64,000 nucleotides of DNA from Rhodococcus rhodochrous (lineage in GTDB: Bacteria; Actinomycetota; Actinomycetes; Mycobacteriales; Mycobacteriaceae): contig NZ_CP027557.1 in NCBI RefSeq assembly GCF_014854695.1, positions 4,092,001 to 4,156,000 on the forward strand, in the 5' to 3' direction. The stretch's first letter is position 1, and each line of letters begins with the position of its first letter. The translations under genes were made by a program, and so were the position numbers. Shown here piece after piece: positions 1 to 7,164 of this stretch. The notes beneath the pieces were generated by a model. It ran no database searches. It was given only the letters and a program-made list of their open reading frames with translations, and was not told the origin of the DNA.

Positions 1-1
1 G

Positions 2-445
2 GAGATCGGCGTCTTCGTCTTCTTCGGGCTGGTCGCGGTGCTCGGCACCCAGTTCGTGCAGGCCGGTCGCGTCGACTGGGTGGGTCTGGCCTGCGCGGTC
101 GCCGTCGGCTCGATCTCGACGGCCGTGCTGGTGACGAACAATCTCCGCGACATCGCGACCGACGCGGAGACCGGCAAGCGGACTCTGGCGGTCAAACTGG
201 GCGACCCGAGTACCCGCACGCTGCACCTGGTGCTGGTCGTGGTGCCGTTCGTGATGTCGCTCGTGCTGGTCGCGGCGACGCCGTGGGCGCTCGCCGGTTT
301 CCTCGCCGCACCGTTCGCGGTCCGCGCGCACAAGCCGGTGCGGGCCGGTGCCCTCGGGCTCGCGCTGATCCCGGCGCTCAGCGATTCGGGTGTCGCGATG
401 CTCGTGTGGGCGGTGGCCACCGCGCCCGCGCTGGCCTTCGGCTGA
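2..445 (+). CDS. menA: MenA, 1,4-dihydroxy-2-naphthoate polyprenyltransferase (3' part)
   Basis: This is the C-terminal part of the UbiA-family membrane prenyltransferase that attaches a polyprenyl chain to 1,4-dihydroxy-2-naphthoate in menaquinone synthesis. The reading frame is open from the window edge (about 147 codons visible); the true start lies outside. The visible part holds the second Asp-rich motif, [14 protein letters not shown] followed by RTLAVKLG, which binds Mg-diphosphate, and then three hydrophobic helices. The NxxRDxxxD...GKxTLAVxLG signature separates MenA from other UbiA enzymes. The neighbourhood (cytochrome c maturation and haem genes further on) fits a respiratory role. 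The family call is firm; only the N-terminal half is missing. Confidence 0.93.
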   Translation, partial: EIGVFVFFGLVAVLGTQFVQAGRVDWVGLACAVAVGSISTAVLVTNNLRDIATDAETGKRTLAVKLGDPSTRTLHLVLVVVPFVMSLVLVAATPWALAGFLAAPFAVRAHKPVRAGALGLALIPALSDSGVAMLVWAVATAPALAFG

Positions 446-487
446 CCATGACGCGGGCGCGGCGGAACCGGTCGCGGGCGGACGGGC

Positions 488-877
488 TCAGTCGCGGTCC
501 GGGACGACCAGGCCGAGGACGAAGTTGACGATCGCGATGATCACGCCGCCCCACAGCGCCGCCCAGAAACCGTCGATCGTGAGGCCGTACTCGGTGAAGC
601 CGCTCAGCCACGCGGTGAGCATGAGCATCAGCGCGTTGACGACGAGCAGGAACAGCCCGAGGGTGAGGATCACCAACGGCAGCGACAGCAGCTTCACCAG
701 CGGCTTCACGAGTGCGTTGACGACGGTGAAGATGGCGGCCAGCACGACGAGCGAGATGACCTTGCGGGTCGTGTCGGAGGTGCCCGCAGGATCGGTGAAG
801 TCGATTCCGTCGACGAGCTCGACCGCGAGCCACAGACCGACCGCGTTGATGATCAACCGCAGTATCAGAGAAATCAT
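488..877 (-). CDS. Phage-holin-family-IV-like membrane protein
   Basis: A small integral membrane protein of 129 residues, starting at the ATG that gives MISLILRLIIN. It has four hydrophobic segments, around residues 3-20, 37-60, 62-82 and 98-125, and a short polar C-terminus. This pattern fits the widespread bacterial family annotated as phage holin superfamily IV, found in many genomes without any phage. Nothing near it suggests a prophage. It converges with menA, 42 bases away, and diverges from the QLxDG-repeat gene. An upstream GTG extension of 14 residues is possible, but its sequence is polar and unlike the family. Function is unknown; a lysis role is unlikely. Confidence 0.7.
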   Translation of the reverse strand: MISLILRLIINAVGLWLAVELVDGIDFTDPAGTSDTTRKVISLVVLAAIFTVVNALVKPLVKLLSLPLVILTLGLFLLVVNALMLMLTAWLSGFTEYGLTIDGFWAALWGGVIIAIVNFVLGLVVPDRD

Positions 878-988
878 GGTGCCACTGTGGCACACGGAAC
901 CCGGTCTCGTAACGGGCAAATCGGACTCCTCCGATGTCGCCCCTCCCCCTCAGGGGCCTCTCAGCGACGGACGGTAGCGTCGGCCGGC

Positions 989-1975
989 GTGCGTTCACGT
1001 CTTCTCCCCCTGTTTCTCGCTGTAGCCGGACTGCTCCTCGTGGGCACGGGTTCGGTCTTCGCCTGGCTCGACCGCCCCGAGACGACGGTCGCAACCGTCG
1101 CGGAAGAGCCGAGTCCCTCGGCGGACGGCGTCGACGAGGCGCGGAGCAATCTGCAGCGGGCCGGACTGCCGCTGTCGGTGCTCGACGGCGGGGTCGGGCA
1201 GCTGACGGAGGGCAGCACCCAGCTCGACGACGGTGCCCACCAGCTCTCGGACGGCCTCCGGCAGGCCCGTGACGGTGGGGAGCAGCTCGCCGACGGCCTC
1301 GGGCAACTCGACGGCGGTGTCGACATGCTCGGCGACGGTGCTCGCCAGGTGAGCGGTGGCGTCGACGAGGTGGTCGACCGTCTCTCCGGTTTCGGGGAGA
1401 TGCAGGGCGACGTCACGGCGCGGCTCACGGCCGTCGCCGACACGCTCGGCGCGTCCGCGGATCCGGTCTCGCAGGGCGCGGCCGGCCAGTTGCGCGGACT
1501 CGTCGAGACCCTCGACACGCAGGGCCTCGGGCCGGACACCCTCGATCAGCTCGGGCAGTTGCGCGACGGTGCACGGCAGCTCGCCTACGAACTCACCGAT
1601 CCGAACGCGCAGTTCGTCGCGGGCATGGCGCAGGCCGCCGACGGCTCGCGACAGCTCCGCGACGGCCTCGTTCTCCTCGACGACGGTGGCCGGGCCCTGA
1701 CGGACGGCACCGGACAGCTGGTCGACGGCGTCGGGCCGGTGGCCGATGTCGTGAGTGGCATCGCCGACAACGTCCGGTCGGCCACCGAAGCGCTGCCGCG
1801 CACCGCGCCGGCTGCTCCGGACACGCAGGCAGCGGAAGCCGTGGCCACGTCGGATCGTCAGTGGTGGCCGTTCGCGACGATCGCGGCCGGCACGCTGCTG
1901 CTCGTCGCGGCGGCGGTCGTCCCGCTCGTCGCCGGGCGCCCACTCGCCGTCGCTCCCGCACAGCCGACCCGGTAG
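989..1975 (+). CDS. Membrane-anchored QLxDG-repeat protein (YhgE/Pip-like stalk)
   Basis: A 328-residue protein beginning at GTG 989, directly before a hydrophobic anchor (LLPLFLAVAGLLLVGTGSVFAW). An in-frame ATG about 100 bases upstream would put a polar extension before the anchor, so I prefer the GTG. Residues about 60-260 carry many copies of a short repeat resembling QLxDG, such as QLDDGAHQLSDG and QLADGLGQL, spaced like a long amphipathic helix. A second membrane helix (WWPFATIAAGTLLLVAAAVVPLV) lies near the C-terminus. The repeats resemble the extracytoplasmic stalk of YhgE/Pip proteins, but the usual multi-helix transporter-like C-terminus is absent. It probably spans the envelope as a coiled stalk; its partner is unknown. 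Confidence 0.6.
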   Translation: MRSRLLPLFLAVAGLLLVGTGSVFAWLDRPETTVATVAEEPSPSADGVDEARSNLQRAGLPLSVLDGGVGQLTEGSTQLDDGAHQLSDGLRQARDGGEQLADGLGQLDGGVDMLGDGARQVSGGVDEVVDRLSGFGEMQGDVTARLTAVADTLGASADPVSQGAAGQLRGLVETLDTQGLGPDTLDQLGQLRDGARQLAYELTDPNAQFVAGMAQAADGSRQLRDGLVLLDDGGRALTDGTGQLVDGVGPVADVVSGIADNVRSATEALPRTAPAAPDTQAAEAVATSDRQWWPFATIAAGTLLLVAAAVVPLVAGRPLAVAPAQPTR

Positions 1976-1987
1976 CCGCCCGAAGGA

Positions 1988-2551
1988 TCAGGCTGCGGCG
2001 TCGAGGTGGCCGTTCAGGCGCTGACGGAGCTGCTCGCGCGGCACGTGTGCTTCCACGAGGGCTCCGGTCGCCGGGTCGTCGCTGCGCAGCAGTCCGAGCA
2101 GGATGTGCTCGGGGCGGATGACCCGTTCGCGGCGTGCGACCGCCTCCCGCAGCGCGAGCTCGAGCGATTTCTTCGCTGCCCGGTCGAACGGGATGTGACC
2201 GAGGCGGTTCGCGATGCCCCGCCGATCGGTGCTCTTCCCGTCGAGCACCCCCTTGCCGAAGGCGGCTTCGAGACGGCTCCGGACCTCGTCGAGATCGATC
2301 CCGATCGCTTCGAGCGCCGCGGCGTCCTCGTCACCGAGCGGGGCGTCGGCGGTGCGGGCGGCCCGGTCGGAGCGGAGCCCGTCGACCGTGAGACCTTCCT
2401 CCGCGAGCAGGACCCGCAGCGGTTCATCCGCGGCGACAGCGGCCCCGATGAGCAGGTGCGATGCCTCGATCCGGGGATCGCGCACCCGGATCGCCTCCTG
2501 TTGCGCTGCGACGACGGCAGATCTGGCACCGTCGGCGAATCGTTCGAACAT
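1988..2551 (-). CDS. Stand-alone Clp N-terminal (double-repeat) domain protein
   Basis: 187 residues starting at MFERFADGARSAVVAAQQEA, which is the first helix of a Clp N-domain (compare MFERFTDRARRVVVLAQ in ClpC). The second repeat unit is near residues 115-175 (FDRAAKKSLELALREA, HILLGLLRSDD). In ClpC and ClpB this domain binds substrates and adaptors, but here there is no AAA+ ATPase module, so the protein cannot unfold anything alone. It follows the 71-residue HTH gene by five bases, so the two are probably one transcription unit. It may compete for, or deliver, clients to ClpC; that is inference. The domain assignment is secure. Confidence 0.82.
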   Translation of the reverse strand: MFERFADGARSAVVAAQQEAIRVRDPRIEASHLLIGAAVAADEPLRVLLAEEGLTVDGLRSDRAARTADAPLGDEDAAALEAIGIDLDEVRSRLEAAFGKGVLDGKSTDRRGIANRLGHIPFDRAAKKSLELALREAVARRERVIRPEHILLGLLRSDDPATGALVEAHVPREQLRQRLNGHLDAAA

Positions 2552-2556
2552 GACGA

Positions 2557-2772
2557 TCACCTGCGCTTCCGATTGTGCTTCTGATGGACCGCCTGGCGGC
2601 TGACGCCGAGTTCGTCGGCGATGGCCTGCCAGGACCAACCCCGCTCGCGGGCATTCGCGACCTGGACCTCCTCGAGTCGTTCCAGCAACCGGCGCAGGGC
2701 ACGCACGGCGCGCAGGCCTACTGCGGGATCGGAGCTCGCGGCGGCAGCGGCGAGGGTGGTGGCTTCACTCAT
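2557..2772 (-). CDS. Small helix-turn-helix DNA-binding protein, partner of Clp-N protein
   Basis: 71 residues from ATG 2772. The N-terminal half is Ala/Leu/Arg-rich helix (LRAVRALRRLLERLEEVQ), the C-terminal half a compact HTH (WSWQAIADELGVSRQAVHQK) ending in a basic tail. The form matches small actinobacterial HTH proteins encoded beside Clp-N proteins. The start codon lies six bases after a -10 element, so the message is probably leaderless. Two identical GTCAA-N6-TTGAC palindromes overlap this promoter, which suggests the protein represses its own operon. No catalytic domain is present. Confidence 0.8.
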   Translation of the reverse strand: MSEATTLAAAAASSDPAVGLRAVRALRRLLERLEEVQVANARERGWSWQAIADELGVSRQAVHQKHNRKRR

Positions 2773-2775
2773 GTT

Positions 2776-2818
2776 GTCAATATAGGTTGACACCGAGGGC
2801 GCGTCAACGAAAATTGAC
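2776..2818 (-). promoter_or_regulatory. Leaderless promoter with two GTCAA-N6-TTGAC operators
   Basis: Read on the minus strand, a -35 TTGACG, a 17-base spacer and a -10 TATATT are followed by gacaac and the ATG of the HTH gene, the spacing expected for a leaderless transcript. Two palindromes with identical arms, GTCAA-TATAGG-TTGAC (2776-2791) and GTCAA-CGAAAA-TTGAC (2803-2818), sit 27 bases centre to centre. One covers the -10 and the other covers the -35. This is the geometry of a repressor operator pair, and the HTH protein encoded immediately downstream is the obvious candidate ligand. Confidence 0.7.
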
Positions 2819-2846
2819 AGAAACGGAATCTGCGCAGGTGAAGGCT

Positions 2847-3944
2847 CTACCGGGGCCAGCCGCCGGTGGTCGCGAACTTCTCCAGGACCGCGAGCGGCCC
2901 AGCGAGGTCCATCCCCTCCGCAGCGACCCACTCGTCGGAGAAATAGGTGTCGGCGTAGCGCTCGCCGCCATCGCACAGCAGCGTCACGACGCTGCCCTCC
3001 CGGCCCTCCGCGAGCATCTCGGCGATCAGGCCGAAGGCTCCCCAGAGGTTCGTGCCGGTCGAGCCGCCCACCTGACGTCCGAGCGCGGTACTCGCGTGCC
3101 GCATGGCGGCGATGGACGCCGCGTCGGGCACCCGCACCATCCGGTCGACGACCTCGGGCACGAAGGACGGCTCGACGCGCGGACGCCCGATCCCCTCGAT
3201 GCGCGAGGGCATGCCGGTCGCGTAGTCGGCCGATCCCGTCTCGAACCCGCCGAAGAACGCCGAGTTCTCCGGGTCGACGACGGCCAGCCGCGTCCGGTGA
3301 CGGCGATAGCGGATGTAGCGGCCGAGGGTCGCGCTCGTGCCGCCGGTCCCGGCGCCGACGACGATCCACTCCGGCACGGGATGACGCTCGAGACGCATCT
3401 GCGAGTAGATGCTCTCGGCGATGTTGTTGTTGCCCCGCCAGTCGGTGACCCGCTCGGCGTTCGTGAACTGGTCCATGAAGCAGCCGCCGAGCTCGTCGGC
3501 GAGCCGCTGCGCCTCGGTGTAGATCTCGGGTGGGCGGTCGATGTAATGGCACCGGCCGCCCTGGGCCTCGATGAGCGCGACCTTCGCCGGCGAGGTGCGG
3601 CGCGGTACGACGGCCACGAAGTCGAGGCCGAGGAGTCGCGCGAAGTACGCCTCACTGACCGCGGTGGACCCGGAGGACGCCTCGATGATCGGGGTCCCTT
3701 CACGGATCCAGCCGTTGCACAGGGCGTAGAGGAACAGCGAGCGCGCGAGACGGTGCTTGAGGCTGCCCGTGATGTGCGTCGACTCGTCCTTCAAGTACAG
3801 GTCGATGCCCCAATCCGCGGGGAGCGGGTAGCGGAGCAGGTGGGTGTCGGCGCTGCGCTGGGCGTCGGCCTCGATGAGCCGGACCGCGTTGTCGACCCAG
3901 TCCCGGGGTGCACTGCGGTCGACGACCGCGCCGGTCGCCGTCAC
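2847..3944 (-). CDS. cds1: PLP-dependent L-cysteine desulfhydrase Cds1-like
   Basis: A 365-residue fold-type II PLP enzyme of the cysteine synthase family. The PLP lysine sits in [11 protein letters not shown] (about residue 63), the substrate loop is [14 protein letters not shown], and the phosphate-binding loop is [10 protein letters not shown]. The extended signature ([18 protein letters not shown] and [20 protein letters not shown]) matches, from memory, mycobacterial Cds1 (Rv3684), which breaks cysteine to pyruvate, ammonia and H2S, rather than CysK or CysM, which make cysteine. It overlaps the upstream DUF4229 gene by an ATGA, so the two are co-translated. The enzyme should be cytoplasmic and act in cysteine or sulfide homeostasis. 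Family certain; exact reaction inferred. Confidence 0.82.
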   Translation of the reverse strand: MTATGAVVDRSAPRDWVDNAVRLIEADAQRSADTHLLRYPLPADWGIDLYLKDESTHITGSLKHRLARSLFLYALCNGWIREGTPIIEASSGSTAVSEAYFARLLGLDFVAVVPRRTSPAKVALIEAQGGRCHYIDRPPEIYTEAQRLADELGGCFMDQFTNAERVTDWRGNNNIAESIYSQMRLERHPVPEWIVVGAGTGGTSATLGRYIRYRRHRTRLAVVDPENSAFFGGFETGSADYATGMPSRIEGIGRPRVEPSFVPEVVDRMVRVPDAASIAAMRHASTALGRQVGGSTGTNLWGAFGLIAEMLAEGREGSVVTLLCDGGERYADTYFSDEWVAAEGMDLAGPLAVLEKFATTGGWPR

Positions 3945-4321
3945 CGCCCGTTCTCGCCGCGCATGCGCTTCTCGAGGTCGGCGCGTTCGGTGCGTCGACG
4001 CTCGTCGACCGCGGCGATGCCCTCGTTGACGCGACGCCGCAGCGACGCGAAGAGCACGAGCGAGACGGGCAGGGCGATGAGCACGGCGAACAGGGCCGCG
4101 ACGAGGAGGGGGATTTCCACCCCGAATGCCCGAGGAACGTAGAGAATGAGCAGGGTGAGCACGACCACGAGGGCGAGTCGCGCCACCGAGTACAACGCGA
4201 CGTCCCGGATCAGGGACCCGGTCCCCGCCTGACCGCCGGCGGCCGTGGCGCCCTCACCGTGAGGGTGTGGAGTGCGCTGGGAGGGGGTATCCGAGGGTTC
4301 GTTCCGGCGTTCGTCGTTCAC
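3941..4321 (-). CDS. DUF4229-type two-helix membrane protein
   Basis: About 126 residues. A polar N-terminus of roughly 40 residues is followed by two hydrophobic helices ([22 protein letters not shown] and [22 protein letters not shown]) and a basic C-terminal tail ([16 protein letters not shown]). This layout fits actinobacterial DUF4229 proteins. Two consecutive GTG codons could start it. I chose the inner one (4321) because a TAACCT -10-like element ends six bases before it, as in other leaderless genes in this window. It overlaps cds1 by four bases. Function unknown; the membrane protein could anchor or regulate the downstream desulfhydrase, but nothing in the sequence shows that. Confidence 0.7.
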   Translation of the reverse strand: MNDERRNEPSDTPSQRTPHPHGEGATAAGGQAGTGSLIRDVALYSVARLALVVVLTLLILYVPRAFGVEIPLLVAALFAVLIALPVSLVLFASLRRRVNEGIAAVDERRRTERADLEKRMRGENGR

Positions 4322-4532
4322 CACTCCAGGTTAACCGGCGGCCCGGACGACGAGCCCCGCGACGATTTCCGGAAGTCGGACATCCGTCCGTTTTGTCTAT
4401 TACTTCCGCTTTACCAACCGTAGACCGTTCGAGCAACCAGGGGTATCGGTGCCACCATGGGCTTGGACATCCCGATCGAACAACTCGATCGCGTCGAACA
4501 ACACGATCACGACAACCGGGAGGACATTCGCA

Positions 4533-4742
4533 ATGAGCGCACCCACTTTCAACGGCGCGAAGGAATCCCTGCTGACCCCGGGCCAGGTGGCGGCACTGTT
4601 CCATGTGGATCCCAAGACCGTCACCCGGTGGGCCCACGCCGGCCGATTGGGCTCGCTGCGGACCCCCGGTGGCCATCGCCGCTTCCGTGAGTCCGAGGTC
4701 CTGGCGCTTCTCCGCTCCCTCACGACCGAAGCGACGCGCTGA
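4533..4742 (+). CDS. BldC-like MerR-family DNA-binding regulator
   Basis: 69 residues from ATG 4533, with a good ribosome site (gggagg, about nine bases upstream). The core LLTPGQVAALFHVDPKTVTRWAHAGRLGSLRTPGGHRRFRE is, in parts, almost the BldC signature: a winged helix-turn-helix without an effector domain. BldC in Streptomyces binds direct repeats cooperatively and delays development; in rhodococci its targets are not known to me. The longer upstream reading frame (from 4449) is not needed, since homologues are short and the ribosome site marks this start. The gene stands alone between divergent and convergent neighbours. Confidence 0.86.
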   Translation: MSAPTFNGAKESLLTPGQVAALFHVDPKTVTRWAHAGRLGSLRTPGGHRRFRESEVLALLRSLTTEATR

Positions 4743-4932
4743 TCCGAGACAGCAGAATCCGCACTTCCGGCGTGCACCTGCCGGACCCCGGCCGACCACC
4801 CGCGGAGCCCACGTGCCGGACCGGGTTCCGCCCACCTAGAATGTGGACGAACCGGTCTGCGGTCGCCGCGGCCCGGAGGTGCACGGCGAGGGCACGTCCT
4901 CGTCCGGCACCGCCACGGTCAGGAGGTGCAAC

Positions 4933-5133
4933 GTGCTCTATCTGTTGGCACTCATCGGTGCGGTGACACTCGCCGTCCTGCTGTGGAAGGCGTACGGTCC
5001 CACATCTCGTCCGCCGAGCCGCGTGATGGGTCCGGACGACGATCCCGACTTCCTGTGGAAGGTCGATCGCGAGGTGCACCGCCGCCGCAGTGGCGACGGC
5101 ACCGGCGAGTCCGATCAGGAGCAGGGCGACTGA
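4933..5133 (+). CDS. Small single-pass membrane protein, 66 residues
   Basis: Starts at GTG 4933 behind a near-perfect ribosome site (aggaggt, five bases away), which decides this start over an upstream ATG at 4843. Residues 2-20 (LYLLALIGAVTLAVLLWKA) form one membrane helix. The rest is polar and acidic to basic (GPDDDPDFLWKVDREVHRRR) and probably cytoplasmic. A -10-like TAGAAT lies about 90 bases upstream. Its position between menA-side genes and the ParA-like ATPase resembles the small Rv0530A locus in M. tuberculosis, but I cannot confirm homology. Function unknown. Confidence 0.65.
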   Translation: MLYLLALIGAVTLAVLLWKAYGPTSRPPSRVMGPDDDPDFLWKVDREVHRRRSGDGTGESDQEQGD

Positions 5134-5159
5134 CCGTGCGCGTCACGCCGAGCGGTCTG

Positions 5160-6149
5160 TCACCGCGCGGCGAAACCGTCGGCGATATCGGCGGCGAGTC
5201 CGAGCAGGGCGCGCCGCGTACCCGACTGCAATCGGTCCAGATCGATCTCCGCCCCCTCTTCGAGGTGGGGGTCGAAGGGTAGGACGTGGACCGCGCGGCA
5301 CCGCTGTTCGAAGTGCCGCACCACGAGGTCGAGATCGACCTTGCCCGACCTCGGCCGCACCGCGTTGACGACGGCCACCGACCGCTCGACGAGTTCGCGA
5401 TAGCCGTGCGCGTCGAGCCAGTCGAGCGTGGCCGACGCGCTGCGGGCGCCGTCGACCGAACCGGAACTGATGACGACCAGCGTGTCGGCGTTCTCGAGGA
5501 TCGCGCTCATAGCGGAGTGCATGAGCCCGGTCCCGCAATCGGTGAGCACGATGCTGTAGAACCGTTCGAGCAGACCCAGCGTCCGTTCGTAGTCGTCGGC
5601 GCTGAAGGCCTCCGAGACCGCCGGATCGGTGTCCGAGGCGAGTACCTCGAGACGATGCGTGTTCTGCGAGGTGTAGGCGCGCACGTCCGCGTAGGTCTCG
5701 AGAAGCTTCTGATCGCGCAGCAGCGTGCGCACCGTGGCCGGCGTCTGTTCGGCCACCTTCTGACTCAACGTCCCGCGGTCCGGATTCGCGTCGACCGCGA
5801 CGATCCGATCGCCACGCAGCTCCGCGAAGGTCGAGCCGAGCGTGACCGTGGTGGTCGTCTTGCCCACCCCGCCCTTGAGACTCAGCAGGGCGATCCGGTG
5901 GCAGCCGTGCAGCGGTGCACGCACCCGCTCGGCCGTTTCCTCCTTGCGCTGCTGCCGGGAACTCTCCCCCACGTGGACCCGACCACCCGTCGCCCGGTAG
6001 ACGACCCGCCGCCAGCCCTTCCGCGGCGGCGCGGCGACCGGGCGTACCAGTAGCGACGAGTCCAGCGCCGTCGCGTCCAATGCGTGTCCGTCGAGCCCCG
6101 ACGAACCGTTACCGGCCCCATCCACCGCGTTCCCCCCGTCGACTGTCAC
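5160..6149 (-). CDS. MinD/ParA-family ATPase, EspI-like
   Basis: About 329 residues from GTG 6149. The first 90 residues are polar and poorly conserved. Then comes a deviant Walker A (LSLKGGVGKTTTTVTLG), the A' region VDANPDRGTLSQKV, a Walker B-like segment SIVLTDCGTGLMHS, and a C-terminal ParA-like region. The text RIALLSLKGGVGKTT...DRIVAVDANPDRGTL is typical of the EspI-type ATPases tied to mycobacterial type VII secretion, yet no esx genes are nearby. The M. tuberculosis equivalent by position is Rv0530. It ends convergently with the 66-residue membrane protein and begins 25 bases after ccsB. Role unknown; positioning or secretion regulation is plausible. Confidence 0.78.
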   Translation of the reverse strand: MTVDGGNAVDGAGNGSSGLDGHALDATALDSSLLVRPVAAPPRKGWRRVVYRATGGRVHVGESSRQQRKEETAERVRAPLHGCHRIALLSLKGGVGKTTTTVTLGSTFAELRGDRIVAVDANPDRGTLSQKVAEQTPATVRTLLRDQKLLETYADVRAYTSQNTHRLEVLASDTDPAVSEAFSADDYERTLGLLERFYSIVLTDCGTGLMHSAMSAILENADTLVVISSGSVDGARSASATLDWLDAHGYRELVERSVAVVNAVRPRSGKVDLDLVVRHFEQRCRAVHVLPFDPHLEEGAEIDLDRLQSGTRRALLGLAADIADGFAAR

Positions 6150-6174
6150 GGACGACGGCGCGACGATAGCAGCC

Positions 6175-7164
6175 TCAGTTGAGCCCGGCGTACGAGTGCA
6201 GGCCCGAGACGACCATGTTGATGATGAACAGGTTGAACAGCATCGCGACGAAACCGGCGATGTTGATCCAGGCCGCGCGGGTGTTGCGCCAACCGGAGGT
6301 CGCACGTGCGTGCAGGTAGGCGGCGTAGACGACCCACGTGATGAACGAGACCGTCTCCTTGGGATCCCAACCCCAGAAGCGTCCCCAGGCCGCCTCGGCC
6401 CAGATGGCACCGAGGATGATGCCGGCACCGAACAGCGGGAAACCGATGATCGTGGTGCGGTAGGCGAGCCGGTCGAGGGTCTGGGCGTCGGGCAGACGCT
6501 CGGCGAGCGCCGCGAAGACGCCGCTGCGCTCCTCACCCTTGGGGAAGCGGATGCGCAGCAGGAACAGCAGGCTCGCGACACCCGAGACGAGGAAGATGCC
6601 ACTGCCGACGCTGATGATCGTCACGTGGATCGGCAGCCAGAACGAGCGCAGTGCGGGAACCACGGGAGCGGCGTCGGCATAGAGCACGGTCGCCGCGAGG
6701 AACATGAGGATCAGGACGGGGACCAGCAGGTACACCCACATGGTCCGGTAGGCCGGCTTGCGCAGGACGATCAGGCCGAAGACCACGGCGGCGGCGCACG
6801 CCATCGCGACGAACTCGTACATGTTGCCGAGGGGGAACCGCTCGGTGGCCAGGCCACGCAGCACGATCGAGGCGACCTGCAGTCCGGCGACCACGACGAC
6901 GAGCGCGCGGCCCATGTTGCCGAGGCGCTGCGACAGGGCGCGCTTCGGCGCCTCCTCGACACGACCCGGGCCGGCGGTGCGGTCGACGGTGCCGGAGGCC
7001 GCTCGGCGGCCGGCGGCGACGAGTTCGCGTTCCCGCTCGGCCACGACGTCGGCGCGGTGGGTCGCATATTCGGCGACGAGCAGCACCAGCGCCAGCACGA
7101 GCACCGCGAACGCCGATTCGAAGGCCCAGTCGCTGTACCGCGCCAGGGTGTCGTTCTCTGTCAT
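6175..7164 (-). CDS. ccsB: CcsA/CcsB haem-handling protein of cytochrome c maturation (system II)
   Basis: 329 residues with about eight membrane helices. The haem-binding WWD motif is intact (WAEAAWGRFWGWDPKE, near residue 265), and conserved histidines lie in the flanking helices (LPIHVTIISVGSG, SGLHSYAGLN). Together with ResB it exports haem and attaches it to CxxCH motifs of apocytochromes c on the outer face of the membrane. The stop codon of resB overlaps this ATG by one base, so the two are co-translated. A polar stretch of about 45 residues after the first helix is usual for mycobacterial homologues. It closes the ccd/res operon. Confidence 0.95.
   Translation of the reverse strand: MTENDTLARYSDWAFESAFAVLVLALVLLVAEYATHRADVVAERERELVAAGRRAASGTVDRTAGPGRVEEAPKRALSQRLGNMGRALVVVVAGLQVASIVLRGLATERFPLGNMYEFVAMACAAAVVFGLIVLRKPAYRTMWVYLLVPVLILMFLAATVLYADAAPVVPALRSFWLPIHVTIISVGSGIFLVSGVASLLFLLRIRFPKGEERSGVFAALAERLPDAQTLDRLAYRTTIIGFPLFGAGIILGAIWAEAAWGRFWGWDPKETVSFITWVVYAAYLHARATSGWRNTRAAWINIAGFVAMLFNLFIINMVVSGLHSYAGLN

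Noticed and set aside
488-877. Holin gene as a prophage remnant
   Set aside because: No endolysin or phage structural gene is present; the family is widespread in chromosomes.
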